Source: Eubacterium sp. (lineage in GTDB: Bacteria > Bacillota_A > Clostridia > Lachnospirales > Lachnospiraceae). Taken from it: DNA of 11,402 nucleotides. Of this stretch, positions 1 to 6,986 are shown piece by piece. The notes beneath the pieces were generated by a model. It did no database searches, was not told the origin of the DNA, and was given only the letters and a program-made list of their open reading frames with translations. Location: the NCBI GenBank assembly GCA_024687845.1, contig JAILEL010000322.1:1-11402 (forward strand). The letters are read 5' to 3'. How positions within the stretch are numbered: position 1 is the first letter of the stretch; each line of letters begins with the position of its first letter. The translations under genes were made by a program, and so were the position numbers.

Positions 1-2918
1 TTTACTATGACCTTGATTCGTGCATAGATGCCGTTCTGGGTATAGGCATAGATATAACAGCTTCCCTTGCCAACTGCCGTAATTTTGCCCTTTTTATCAA
101 CCTTGGCTACTCTAATATTTTCAGATTCCCATGCTACCTTACGATGGATAGCGACCTTTTTACTTCCGCTCTTAAGAGCGACCTTTACTGTTCCTGACTT
201 ACCTTTTTTTAGTATAAGTTTTGTTTTGTTAGGCTTAGCCTTCGTATGATTGGCATTCTTTCCACCATTTGTTGTAACATGGATGGTCTTGGAAGTGGCT
301 AGGGTTTTAGTTCCATTTACAGCGACTATTATGAACTTATAGTAGGTACCCTTCTTAAGCTTCTTAGCGGTATAAGAAGTGCCCTTTACAGTTGCAAGCT
401 TCTTATATTTATTTTTCTTGCCACATTTATTTCCATAGATAATATATTTTTTTGCGCCTTTTATCTTAGACCAAGAGAGTGTGATAGACTTGTCGGACTT
501 AGCCACACCTTTAGCCTTTAATAGTGTAAAGGTTGATCCTTTCTGGTCATTGTCGTTCGTTGCATTCAGGATAGCCTTCTCAACAGTCTTTGTCAGAGCT
601 GGTCTGCTCGGACATATATCATTTTTATCACGTGAGTCAGAGGTATTATTCTCAGAATTGTTCTGATTGTTGGTTCCGCCATTATTCTGATTGTTGGTTC
701 CACCATTATTCTGATTGTTGGTTCCGCCATTATTCTGATTGTTGGTTCCACCATTATTCTGATTGTTGGTTCCACCATTATTCTGATTGTTGGTTCCACC
801 ATTATTCTGATCGTTAGTTTCACCGTTATTTTGATTGTTATTCTCGTTGTTATTTTGATTTGATTCGTTTTTTAACCATTTTGCGTATATGGTGACATCT
901 CTGGTTACTTCCATACTAAAATCAAAAGGCGTAGTTAACTCAGCATTAGTATACCATCCTCCAAAATTGAAACCGTCTTTGATAGGATCTGAAGGTTTTA
1001 CAGCCTTTTCATGGATTTTAACTGTCTGGCTGTCTACTGCAGTACCACCGTCAGTATTGAATATTACTTCATACTTTTTAATCTCCCAGTTTGCTGTGAA
1101 GTATTTGAATCCGCTTGATCCCTTAGGTACAGAAACCTGCATCGTTTTCTCTGCCAGGTCGGTTCCTGTCCAGCCTGTAAAATCATAATCATCAGCTACT
1201 GGATTATTGAGGGTGAATTCCATATCTGATGAATAATTGCTTGGATTTTCTATTCCAGCATTAAGATATCCCATACCTAAATCATATAAAATGCTATAAG
1301 TTTCAGGTTGATATTTTAACCATTTAGCATATAATATGGTATCTTCTTTGATTTCTGTAGAAATATCGAAAGGCATTTTACATTCATAATCAGTACACCA
1401 TCCACCAAAATACCAAAAATCACTAGTAGGATCTGGTGGCATTACTAATTTGCTACAAGCATCTACATATCGGTCTTGTATTTTTGTTCCACCAAGTGAA
1501 TCAAAGGAAACTTTATATGTTTTGATTTTCCAGTTTGCTTTATAAGCTCTGTCGCCATGGGACCCATAATGTATATCAGCTTGTGTTGTTATTTCATCCA
1601 GATCCGCTCCGGTCCAACCGGTAAAAATATAATGGTCAGCTTCGGGATTGTGTAATGTAAAACTATCCTCTACGGTATAGTTAGTAGGATTTTCTTCACC
1701 GTCTTTTAATTTTCCTACACCCAGATCATATGTAATATTATAAATCTCAGGCTGCCACTTGGCATAGAGCTGCTTACCGGCTGTGAATGCAACAGAAACA
1801 CCATCATTATAACTATTTCCAGTTCCATCTCTGAATTCACACCAGCCTTTGAAGGAATAATAATCTCTTGCAAATACATTTGTCGGAAGTACTGCCTTAT
1901 ATAAATTGTCTGCAGAATCCTTCGCAGCACTTACTGAAACTGCTTTATCAGTACCATAATTCGAATGAAGCCAGATTAAACCACTATCAGTTTTCTTTGC
2001 AAGTATCAATTCTCCATTTTCATCAATTAATAGCTTATAATCGTCACCCTGCTTACAAACGAAGTCATTTAGATCACCATTTTTTGAAAGGCCCTTTGTT
2101 AATATTATAGGAAGTACTTCGTCGCTTGGATTATTAGTATCATAGATAACTTTTATTCCGATAGGCTCTCCTGTGAGTTTATCCTTTATATTAATATGGG
2201 GTACAGCTCTGGATTTTGAATTATAATTATCCAGAGATATATCACATAATGCATTATCTTTAAAATGAAGACCACCATAAAGATTCAATGCGCAATTATA
2301 AAGATTCATTACATATATACCTTCATTGCCATTATCACTTATAGTAGCATTTTCGAGATTTACAGTTCCCTCTGTAATATAAAGTCCGCTACTGTAACAG
2401 TTACATATTGCTCCCCCGCTCATATTAAGTGTGCCGCCATCGACCCAGAAACCACTACTTGAGTAAGCGGATATCTTACCACCATACATATTAAAGGTAC
2501 CACTGACCATTCTAACTGCATAGTAGTTAGAATTAGTGATATTACCACTACTAAATACAACCTCTCCACCATTTAGAACAACTGGTGAATAATTATATCC
2601 AGGACATTCGTTGCTCAGATTGCCTGTCTTGTTTGTGCTAGAATCATAAATAATCAGCTTTCCACCAGCATCAACCTGGAATGTATCTCCTGATTTTGCT
2701 TTTAGAGTGTACCCATTAAGGTCTATTTTCTTTTCATTATAAATCCGATAACCTGAAGATAATGTAACGTCATCATTCAGCTTAATCACACCGTCTCCAT
2801 TTTCCTCTGGAAGATCAGACGAAACAGCAAAAACAGTTATTGATGAAAGTTGCGTTACACATAAAAATAGAGCGATTGATAATAAGATAATAATGGCATG
2901 TTTACAGATATTCTTCAT
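1..2918 (-). CDS. Large secreted/surface protein with InlB-type repeats, FN3-like and Big_2-like domains (3' end cut)
   Basis: The frame is open from ATG 2918 to the window edge: 972 codons plus two bases. Residues 1-31 form a signal peptide (KNICKH, hydrophobic core, likely cleavage after VFA). Residues about 75-210 have short glycine-rich rungs (NMYGGKI, NMSGGAI) like a right-handed beta-helix. An InlB-type unit follows, ending in YAKW near residue 387. Two tandem modules of about 145 residues (393-536 and 537-682) then combine a YDLG...FTGWTG...ANW part with an InlB/Flg_new-type GGT...GGW...YAKW part. Next come an Asn/Gln/Gly linker (about 683-760), an FN3-like domain (about 805-875) and a Big_2-like domain ending CYIYAYTQNGIYARIKVIV. 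Such domains usually end a few residues later, so the stop is probably just outside. No LPXTG or SLH anchor is visible. The role is probably extracellular adhesion or matrix binding, which is inferred. A GAGGGGG ribosome site precedes the start. Confidence 0.93.
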   Translation of the reverse strand, partial: MKNICKHAIIILLSIALFLCVTQLSSITVFAVSSDLPEENGDGVIKLNDDVTLSSGYRIYNEKKIDLNGYTLKAKSGDTFQVDAGGKLIIYDSSTNKTGNLSNECPGYNYSPVVLNGGEVVFSSGNITNSNYYAVRMVSGTFNMYGGKISAYSSSGFWVDGGTLNMSGGAICNCYSSGLYITEGTVNLENATISDNGNEGIYVMNLYNCALNLYGGLHFKDNALCDISLDNYNSKSRAVPHINIKDKLTGEPIGIKVIYDTNNPSDEVLPIILTKGLSKNGDLNDFVCKQGDDYKLLIDENGELILAKKTDSGLIWLHSNYGTDKAVSVSAAKDSADNLYKAVLPTNVFARDYYSFKGWCEFRDGTGNSYNDGVSVAFTAGKQLYAKWQPEIYNITYDLGVGKLKDGEENPTNYTVEDSFTLHNPEADHYIFTGWTGADLDEITTQADIHYGSHGDRAYKANWKIKTYKVSFDSLGGTKIQDRYVDACSKLVMPPDPTSDFWYFGGWCTDYECKMPFDISTEIKEDTILYAKWLKYQPETYSILYDLGMGYLNAGIENPSNYSSDMEFTLNNPVADDYDFTGWTGTDLAEKTMQVSVPKGSSGFKYFTANWEIKKYEVIFNTDGGTAVDSQTVKIHEKAVKPSDPIKDGFNFGGWYTNAELTTPFDFSMEVTRDVTIYAKWLKNESNQNNNENNNQNNGETNDQNNGGTNNQNNGGTNNQNNGGTNNQNNGGTNNQNNGGTNNQNNGGTNNQNNSENNTSDSRDKNDICPSRPALTKTVEKAILNATNDNDQKGSTFTLLKAKGVAKSDKSITLSWSKIKGAKKYIIYGNKCGKKNKYKKLATVKGTSYTAKKLKKGTYYKFIIVAVNGTKTLATSKTIHVTTNGGKNANHTKAKPNKTKLILKKGKSGTVKVALKSGSKKVAIHRKVAWESENIRVAKVDKKGKITAVGKGSCYIYAYTQNGIYARIKVIV
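661..852 (-). repeat. 24-bp in-frame tandem repeat encoding GTNNQNNG
   Basis: Six near-identical 24-bp units (661-804) differ only at one third-codon position (gcc or acc on the plus strand). They are followed by one degenerate unit (805-828) and a more degenerate one (829-852). Read on the minus strand each unit gives eight residues, Gly-Thr-Asn-Asn-Gln-Asn-Asn-Gly. They form a flexible polar linker between the InlB-type modules and the FN3-like domain of the surface protein. Near-identity between units suggests recent slippage or recombination and probable length variation among strains. The plus-strand open frames over this stretch are by-products of the repeat. Confidence 0.95.
868..1747 (-). 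repeat. Two tandem copies of a ~145-residue InlB-type double module
   Basis: On the minus strand the blocks at about 1747-1304 and 1303-868 share a motif order: YDLG.G, ENP.NY, FTL.NP.AD.Y.FTGWTG.DL, ANW.IK.Y.V.F, GGT, P.DP, FGGW, PFD.S.E, YAKWLK. Sequence between motifs has diverged, so this is an old internal duplication rather than a recent one. The second half of each copy matches the Listeria/Bacteroides InlB B-repeat pattern, which forms small beta-grasp-like domains in cell-surface proteins. The first half is a less common FTGWTG variant. Confidence 0.8.
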
Positions 2919-2975
2919 ATAAAGTCCCCCTCGTACCTTTGGTGGTGTCTATGACACGCCTTCCTGATTGATTAG

Positions 2976-3004
2976 AATATCTCATAAATAAAAGTGAGTT
3001 TCAA
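2976..3004 (-). promoter_or_regulatory. Candidate sigma-70-type promoter for the surface protein gene
   Basis: On the minus strand TTGAAA (3004-2999) lies 17 bp from GATATT (2981-2976), about 58 bp before the ATG at 2918. The leader between them contains an imperfect dyad (2941-2960) built on GTGTC/GACAC, which could be a small hairpin. The -10 matches consensus at only four of six positions, so this is tentative. Confidence 0.45.
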
Positions 3005-3029
3005 GACAAAATATTGGCAATTATATATA

Positions 3030-3058
3030 TTTACAAACAAATAAAAAAATCATATAGT
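3030..3058 (+). promoter_or_regulatory. Candidate promoter for the SulP gene
   Basis: TTTACA (3030-3035), a 17-bp A-rich spacer and TATAGT (3053-3058) form a good sigma-A-type promoter. The predicted transcript start near 3065 leaves a leader of about 28 bases before ATG 3093. Its leader would be only about 13 bases, with no Shine-Dalgarno site, if ATG 3078 were used. The promoter diverges from the surface-protein promoter. Confidence 0.6.
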
Positions 3059-3092
3059 ATTTCTCGTTTGTTTAAAAATGGAGAGGACTATT

Positions 3093-4739
3093 ATGAAAAA
3101 AGATAAACTGAAACCTATGCTTTTTAGCGTTATGAAGACCTATGACGGAAAGAAACTGGTAACTGATGTAGTATCGGGTATCATAGTAGCAATAATTGCG
3201 CTTCCGCTTTCCATTGCACTTGCCCTTGCTTCTGGAGTAGGACCAGAACAGGGACTATATACTGCGATAGTTGCAGGTTTTATTATTTCATTTCTGGGAG
3301 GAAGTCGAGTTCAGATAGCAGGACCAACAGCAGCCTTTGCCACCATAGTTGCAGGTATTGTTGCGAAAAATGGAATGAGTGGACTGGCTCTTGCAACGGT
3401 TCTTGCAGGTGTGATTCTCATTTTGATGGGATTCCTCAGACTTGGTTCTCTTATCAGGTTTATTCCTTATACTATAACTACAGGATTTACAGCCGGAATC
3501 GCAGTAACAATCCTGGTAGGACAGATAAAAGATTTTCTTGGACTTACTTATCCCAAGGGTACAGTTACGATTGAAACTATGGAAAAGGTTAAGGCAATCG
3601 TACAGAATATTCAAACTATCAATATACAGGCACTTATAGTTGGGGTTGTATGTCTTGCTATACTAATCATCTGGCCATATATATCAGAGAAAATACCTGG
3701 ATCACTTATAGCAGTCATTGTGGGAATACTGATGGTTAGATTCCTCAAGATGAATGTTAATACTATTGGAGATCTTTATACTATCAGTAACAAGCTCCCT
3801 GCTTTTGCTATGCCGGACTTTTCTCTTGGAATGATCAGAAATGTAGCATCGGATGCAGTAACTATAGCGATACTGGCAGCTATTGAGTCACTGCTTTCCT
3901 GCGTAGTTGCTGATGGAATGATCAATTCTCATCATCGGTCAAATATGGAACTTATTGCTCAGGGAGCAGGTAATATAGGTTCAGCTCTTTTTGGTGGTAT
4001 TCCTGCAACAGGTGCTATAGCACGAACTGCAGCAAATATAAAAAATGGTGGTAGAACACCTATAGCTGGAATTGTTCACTCAATAGTACTTGTTCTCGTA
4101 TTAGTACTTCTTATGCCGCTTGCTGCGCTTATTCCTATGCCAACCATAGCAGCAATACTTTTCATGGTTGCATACAATATGTGTCAGTGGAGGACATTTG
4201 TTCATCTTTGTAAAACTTCTCCAAAGAGTGATATTGTTGTTCTGGTTGTTACATTTGTGCTGACAGTTGTGTTTGATCTTGTAGTAGCTATTGAGATTGG
4301 CATGATCATGGCCTGCGTTCTCTTCATGAAGAGAATGAGCGATGAATCTGTTGTATCTGGTTGGAAATATTATGATCCTGAAGAAGATCCCGATGGAATT
4401 GAATTAAAGGAAATCCCTAAGCATGTCCGTATCTATGAAATATCAGGTCCTATGTTTTTTGGTGATGCAGACAGACTGGCAGGAGTACATTTTAAAGACT
4501 TTACTAAGGTTATAATATTCAGAATGAGGGGCGTCCCTGCACTGGATGCTTCAGCTATGCATGCTATGGAGCAGCTGTATGACAGATGTGTAGATGCAGG
4601 AGTACAGATGGTATTTTCGCATGTGAATGAGCAACCGATGAAAACTATGGAAAAAAGTGGCTTTGTAGAGAAAGTTGGAAGAGATAATTTTAGGGCTCAT
4701 ATAGATGATGCGATAGAGTGGGCTTCGAACATACAGTAA
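3093..4739 (+). CDS. SulP family anion transporter with C-terminal STAS domain
   Basis: This 548-residue protein is a complete SulP (SLC26-type) permease. The N-terminal region carries the family signature: a DVVSGI...ALPLSIALALASG segment, a GLY segment, and GGSRVQIAGPTAAF. A long run of hydrophobic helices reaches about residue 400. The last 120 or so residues form a cytoplasmic STAS domain (from PKHVRIYEISGPMFFGDADRL to the VPALDASAM motif). SulP proteins move sulfate, bicarbonate or dicarboxylates by proton or sodium symport or by exchange; the substrate cannot be read from this sequence. ATG 3093 was chosen over the in-frame ATG 3078 because GGAGAGG (3080-3086) lies six bases upstream of it, whereas 3078 has no ribosome site. 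The gene appears monocistronic, and no clear terminator follows. Confidence 0.95.
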   Translation: MKKDKLKPMLFSVMKTYDGKKLVTDVVSGIIVAIIALPLSIALALASGVGPEQGLYTAIVAGFIISFLGGSRVQIAGPTAAFATIVAGIVAKNGMSGLALATVLAGVILILMGFLRLGSLIRFIPYTITTGFTAGIAVTILVGQIKDFLGLTYPKGTVTIETMEKVKAIVQNIQTINIQALIVGVVCLAILIIWPYISEKIPGSLIAVIVGILMVRFLKMNVNTIGDLYTISNKLPAFAMPDFSLGMIRNVASDAVTIAILAAIESLLSCVVADGMINSHHRSNMELIAQGAGNIGSALFGGIPATGAIARTAANIKNGGRTPIAGIVHSIVLVLVLVLLMPLAALIPMPTIAAILFMVAYNMCQWRTFVHLCKTSPKSDIVVLVVTFVLTVVFDLVVAIEIGMIMACVLFMKRMSDESVVSGWKYYDPEEDPDGIELKEIPKHVRIYEISGPMFFGDADRLAGVHFKDFTKVIIFRMRGVPALDASAMHAMEQLYDRCVDAGVQMVFSHVNEQPMKTMEKSGFVEKVGRDNFRAHIDDAIEWASNIQ

Positions 4740-4879
4740 TTTTAGAAGCAGGCAAAATCAAGAAACTTATTGAAGAAGCTGTAGTTAAGCAGTCAGGAAA
4801 GACCGCAAAAGAGGTAACTCCGGAGTCAAAGAGACTAAAGCCTGTAGCTGATTTACAGTCACCACAAATACATCACTGA
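4718..4879 (+). other. Coding-like relic overlapping and following the SulP stop codon
   Basis: A second frame overlaps the last bases of the SulP gene and runs 53 codons to TGA 4877-4879. It encodes a lysine- and glutamate-rich peptide (ILEAGKIKKLIEEAVVKQSG and KTAKEVTPESKRLKPVADL) with a composition typical of real soluble protein. It has no ribosome site, and its only possible start is GTG 4718. It could be the tail of a lost gene, a former C-terminal extension of SulP now out of frame, or chance. I do not recognise the family. Confidence 0.3.
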
Positions 4880-4892
4880 TTTACAGTTACCA
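4848..4892 (+). repeat. Direct repeat of 17 bp (one mismatch), 28-bp period
   Basis: CTGATTTACAGTCACCA (4848-4864) recurs as CTGATTTACAGTTACCA (4876-4892). The pair lies just upstream of the MATE promoter. It may be a two-site binding region or the trace of a small duplication that accompanied gene loss here. Confidence 0.7.
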
Positions 4893-4902
4893 AAAAAGTA
4901 AC
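4886..4902 (+). promoter_or_regulatory. GTTAC-N7-GTAAC dyad next to the MATE -35 box
   Basis: A perfect 5-bp inverted repeat with spacer CAAAAAA ends two bases before the TTGACA box. It is not followed by a T-run, so it is unlikely to be a terminator. Its position suits an operator or activator site. The cognate regulator is unknown. Confidence 0.35.
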
Positions 4903-4904
4903 CC

Positions 4905-4932
4905 TTGACATATTGTGAACATAATATATGCT
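4905..4932 (+). promoter_or_regulatory. Promoter of the MATE-fur operon with an embedded dyad
   Basis: TTGACA (4905-4910), 16 bp, then TATGCT (4927-4932). The spacer is almost entirely filled by ATATTGTGAACATAATAT (4910-4927), an 18-bp sequence matching its own reverse complement at 14 positions. A dyad between -35 and -10 is a classic place for a repressor or a MerR-type activator. The Fur-like protein at the end of the same transcription unit is one candidate, but this dyad does not resemble the TGCAAC palindromes further downstream. Confidence 0.55.
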
Positions 4933-4971
4933 AAAAGACATAGTCAACAATAAGCTTGTGGGTTAAATAGA

Positions 4972-6381
4972 ATGGATAACGTATTGCTTGAAAGAATGCG
5001 GCAGGGAGAACACCTGACACTGGGCGAGAGAATAAGTCTTGTACTTAGACTTAGTATACCTGCGATATTAGCGCAAATATCAACAATAATCATGGAATAC
5101 ATAGATGCTTCAATGGTTGGCAGCCTTGGAGCATCTTCTTCTGCTGCAATAGGAATTGTATCTACTACTACCTGGCTGATAGGAGGACTATGCGGAGCTA
5201 TAGGGACAGGTTTTACCGTGGGAATAGCTCACAGGATAGGAGCGGGTGAAGAAAAGCTGGCAAGAAAATGTGTCAAGACAGGACTAATAACAGTGCTTTG
5301 TTTTGCCTGCGCGCTTATGCTGGCAGGAATTCTGATACATAGAGTACTTCCCAAATGGATGGGAGGTTCTGATGAGGTTCTGGTTGATGCGTCACATTAT
5401 TTTCTTGTGTTTTCACTTATGCTTCCTGTAATGCAGATTAATTACACGGGGGCGGGAATGCTGGAATGCAGTGGAAATATGAAGGTCCCAAGTGTACTGA
5501 ATATTATAATGTGTTTTTTAGATGTGTTATTTAATGCATTTTTTATTTTTCCATATAGAACAGTTGAAATCTTCGGAAATAGCATCACACTTCCAGGAGC
5601 AGGACTAGGGGTTCTGGGTGCGGCGATTGGCACACTTTGCTCAGAACTCGTTGGCGCTATATGTATACTGCTTGCTATCCTTAGGTTCTCTGATAAGCTC
5701 CATCTTCGAAAAGATGAGAGAGGTGGAATGAGTCGTGAGGAATGGTGGAAAAGCATAAAAATGTCACTTCCGGTTATGTTGAGTTCGGCAATTATGGGGT
5801 CGGCTTATGTAGTGTCTACGCGAATTATTTCCCCATTAGGAAATGTTGCTATAACAGCAAATTCATTTTCTATAACAGCAGAAAGTCTCTGCTATATGCC
5901 AGGCTATGGAATATCACATGCAGCTACTACCCTTGTAGGACAGGCAAAGGGTGCTGATAGAAGATTTCTCAGTCGTAAATTTGCATATCTGTCGATTGTT
6001 ATAGGAATGATAGTTATGGCGGCGGCGGGTGTATTTTTGTATATATTTGCTCCTGAGATGATAGCCATAATGTCACCAAACGAAGAAGTTAGAGAACTTG
6101 GAACAACTATTCTTCGTATAGAAGCCTTTGCTGAACCTATGTTTGGTGCTTCGATAGTTGCAGAAGGAGTATTCAGAGGACTTGGAAAAACAGGCATTCC
6201 AAGTGCACTGAATCTGCTGAGTATGTGGTGTGTAAGACTTCCTTTATCAGCATTCGCAGCGTTTGAGTTTGGACTGATCGGAGTATGGTATGTGATGTGT
6301 ATAGAGCTATGCTTCAGAGGTGCAATATTTATAATAGCTATATTTAGAACATTTCATAAGAACAGGCAATTGAAGAAATAA
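4972..6381 (+). CDS. MATE family efflux transporter
   Basis: This 469-residue integral membrane protein has the length and layout of MATE (NorM/DinF-type) exporters: a short basic-acidic lead, LTLGERISLVLRLSIPAILAQ, then about 12 hydrophobic helices in two related halves. Family-like stretches include MEYIDASMVGSLGA, NAFFIFP, GAAIGT and, in the second half, GVFRGLGKTGIPS. MATE proteins export drugs or metabolites using proton or sodium gradients; the substrate cannot be inferred. ATG 4972 is used because it is the first in frame, but only a weak GTGGG lies upstream; ATG 4996 is an alternative with no better site. The gene sits behind the 4905-4932 promoter and 19 bp ahead of a Fur-family gene, so the two are probably co-transcribed. 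Confidence 0.93.
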   Translation: MDNVLLERMRQGEHLTLGERISLVLRLSIPAILAQISTIIMEYIDASMVGSLGASSSAAIGIVSTTTWLIGGLCGAIGTGFTVGIAHRIGAGEEKLARKCVKTGLITVLCFACALMLAGILIHRVLPKWMGGSDEVLVDASHYFLVFSLMLPVMQINYTGAGMLECSGNMKVPSVLNIIMCFLDVLFNAFFIFPYRTVEIFGNSITLPGAGLGVLGAAIGTLCSELVGAICILLAILRFSDKLHLRKDERGGMSREEWWKSIKMSLPVMLSSAIMGSAYVVSTRIISPLGNVAITANSFSITAESLCYMPGYGISHAATTLVGQAKGADRRFLSRKFAYLSIVIGMIVMAAAGVFLYIFAPEMIAIMSPNEEVRELGTTILRIEAFAEPMFGASIVAEGVFRGLGKTGIPSALNLLSMWCVRLPLSAFAAFEFGLIGVWYVMCIELCFRGAIFIIAIFRTFHKNRQLKK

Positions 6382-6400
6382 GAGGAAGGGAGTAGGATGA

Positions 6401-6805
6401 ATGAATACATATAAAACAAAAGCCAGAGAAAGTATATTATTATATTTAAAGTCTAATTCGGATAAAAGATTCACTGCTCGAGAAATATATAATTATCTTA
6501 AAGATGAAGTGGATGGAATAAATAGAACTACTGTATATCGAAATCTGGATCGTCTATGTGAGCAGGGAAATCTTGTGAGATATAAAGAACCGAATCAGGA
6601 TGCATGGTATTATCAATATTCAGATGAACATCAGCATTGTGATAAACATATGCATGCTCAGTGCAGCGAGTGTGGTAAGATATTTCATCTTGAAAATGAT
6701 TTTGTCGAAGATTTTGAAGAAAAACTTCATCAATTTTACGGAATAGATATTAATGCTTCCAAGACCATGATTGTTGGAAAGTGTGATAAATGTAGCAAAA
6801 AATAG
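6401..6805 (+). CDS. Fur family transcriptional regulator (Zur-like), first paralogue
   Basis: This is a full-length 134-residue Fur-superfamily repressor. Residues 1-65 form the winged helix, with recognition helix NRTTVYRNLDRL at 41-52. The dimerisation half has a His/Cys cluster at residues 77-91 (His77, His79, Cys80, His83, His85, then Cys88-x-x-Cys91) and a second Cys128-x-x-Cys131 pair. The two CxxC pairs form the structural zinc site known from Fur and Zur. The histidines are likely sensing-site ligands. Iron, manganese or zinc cannot be separated by eye, but the zinc-uptake genes beside it favour Zur. Its ribosome site AGGAAGGGAG (6383-6392) lies 19 bp after the MATE stop, and a strong terminator follows. 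Confidence 0.93.
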   Translation: MNTYKTKARESILLYLKSNSDKRFTAREIYNYLKDEVDGINRTTVYRNLDRLCEQGNLVRYKEPNQDAWYYQYSDEHQHCDKHMHAQCSECGKIFHLENDFVEDFEEKLHQFYGIDINASKTMIVGKCDKCSKK

Positions 6806-6828
6806 ATTGTAAATATATTTTTCTATGA

Positions 6829-6867
6829 AGACCATATCGGAGTAAATCGGATATGGTCTCTTTTTTT
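6829..6867 (+). terminator. Rho-independent terminator of the MATE-fur operon
   Basis: AGACCATATC (6829-6838) pairs perfectly with GATATGGTCT (6850-6859) across an 11-base loop. One C and then seven T follow. It separates the first Fur gene from the regulated promoter of the second. Confidence 0.92.
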
Positions 6868-6876
6868 ATTAAAAAA

Positions 6877-6891
6877 TGCAACAAGTTTGCA
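6877..6891 (+). promoter_or_regulatory. Upstream palindromic operator (TGCAAC-N3-TTTGCA)
   Basis: TGCAACAAGTTTGCA is a 6-3-6 inverted repeat with one mismatch, ending seven bases before the -35 box. It matches the downstream palindrome in half-site and spacer length. It is probably one of two binding sites of the Fur-family regulator encoded next to it. Confidence 0.7.
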
Positions 6892-6898
6892 AAAGATA

Positions 6899-6926
6899 TT
6901 GACAAAGATGAAAATACTGATATAAT
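6899..6926 (+). promoter_or_regulatory. Consensus promoter of the second fur / znuA unit
   Basis: A perfect TTGACA (6899-6904) and a perfect TATAAT (6921-6926) are separated by 16 bp. So strong a core promoter implies dependence on repression, consistent with palindromes on both sides. Transcription should start around 6933, inside the downstream palindrome. Confidence 0.88.
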
Positions 6927-6927
6927 A

Positions 6928-6942
6928 TGCAACTGTGTTGCA
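6928..6942 (+). promoter_or_regulatory. Downstream palindromic operator over the transcription start (TGCAAC-N3-GTTGCA)
   Basis: TGCAACTGTGTTGCA is a perfect 6-3-6 palindrome beginning two bases after the -10 box. Its centre is 51 bp from that of the upstream copy, close to five helical turns, so both dimers would lie on the same DNA face. Bound protein would block transcription start. The motif is probably the Zur/Fur box of this organism; which of the two paralogues binds it cannot be told from sequence. Confidence 0.8.
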
Positions 6943-6970
6943 AATGAGTGCGCTTAAGTTTTAACACAAA

Positions 6971-6986
6971 AGGGGTGATTATCATA
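6971..6986 (+). promoter_or_regulatory. Shine-Dalgarno AGGGGTGAT pointing to an ATA start codon
   Basis: AGGGGTGAT (6971-6979) closely matches the anti-Shine-Dalgarno complement. Eight bases after its last consecutive G (6975) lies ATA (6984-6986), not ATG. The only canonical starts in frame are GTG 6948, just downstream of the operator with no ribosome site, and GTG 6975, which lies inside this site. The site therefore supports initiation at ATA, or at the adjacent ATC or ATT. Confidence 0.6.

Noticed and set aside
1..600. Search for a cell-wall sorting signal (LPXTG) or S-layer anchor at the surface protein's C-terminus
   Set aside because: The visible end is a Big_2-like domain with no such motif. 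Because the last codons are missing, an anchor outside the window cannot be ruled out but is unlikely.
590..823. Repetitive open frames on the plus strand, and on the minus strand in a different frame, over the 24-bp repeat
   Set aside because: They are by-products of the repeat in other frames; the true frame runs unbroken on the minus strand from 2918.
661..828. Regular 24-bp repeats that could look like a CRISPR-type array
   Set aside because: The units are directly adjacent with no unique spacers and are in frame inside a long open reading frame, so this is a coding minisatellite.
889..2462. Plus-strand and second-frame open frames inside the first 2.9 kb
   Set aside because: All lie inside the continuous minus-strand surface protein, with no ribosome sites or recognisable domains.
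3078..3092. ATG 3078 as SulP start
   Set aside because: It has no ribosome site, and its own bases form the GGAGAGG site used by ATG 3093.
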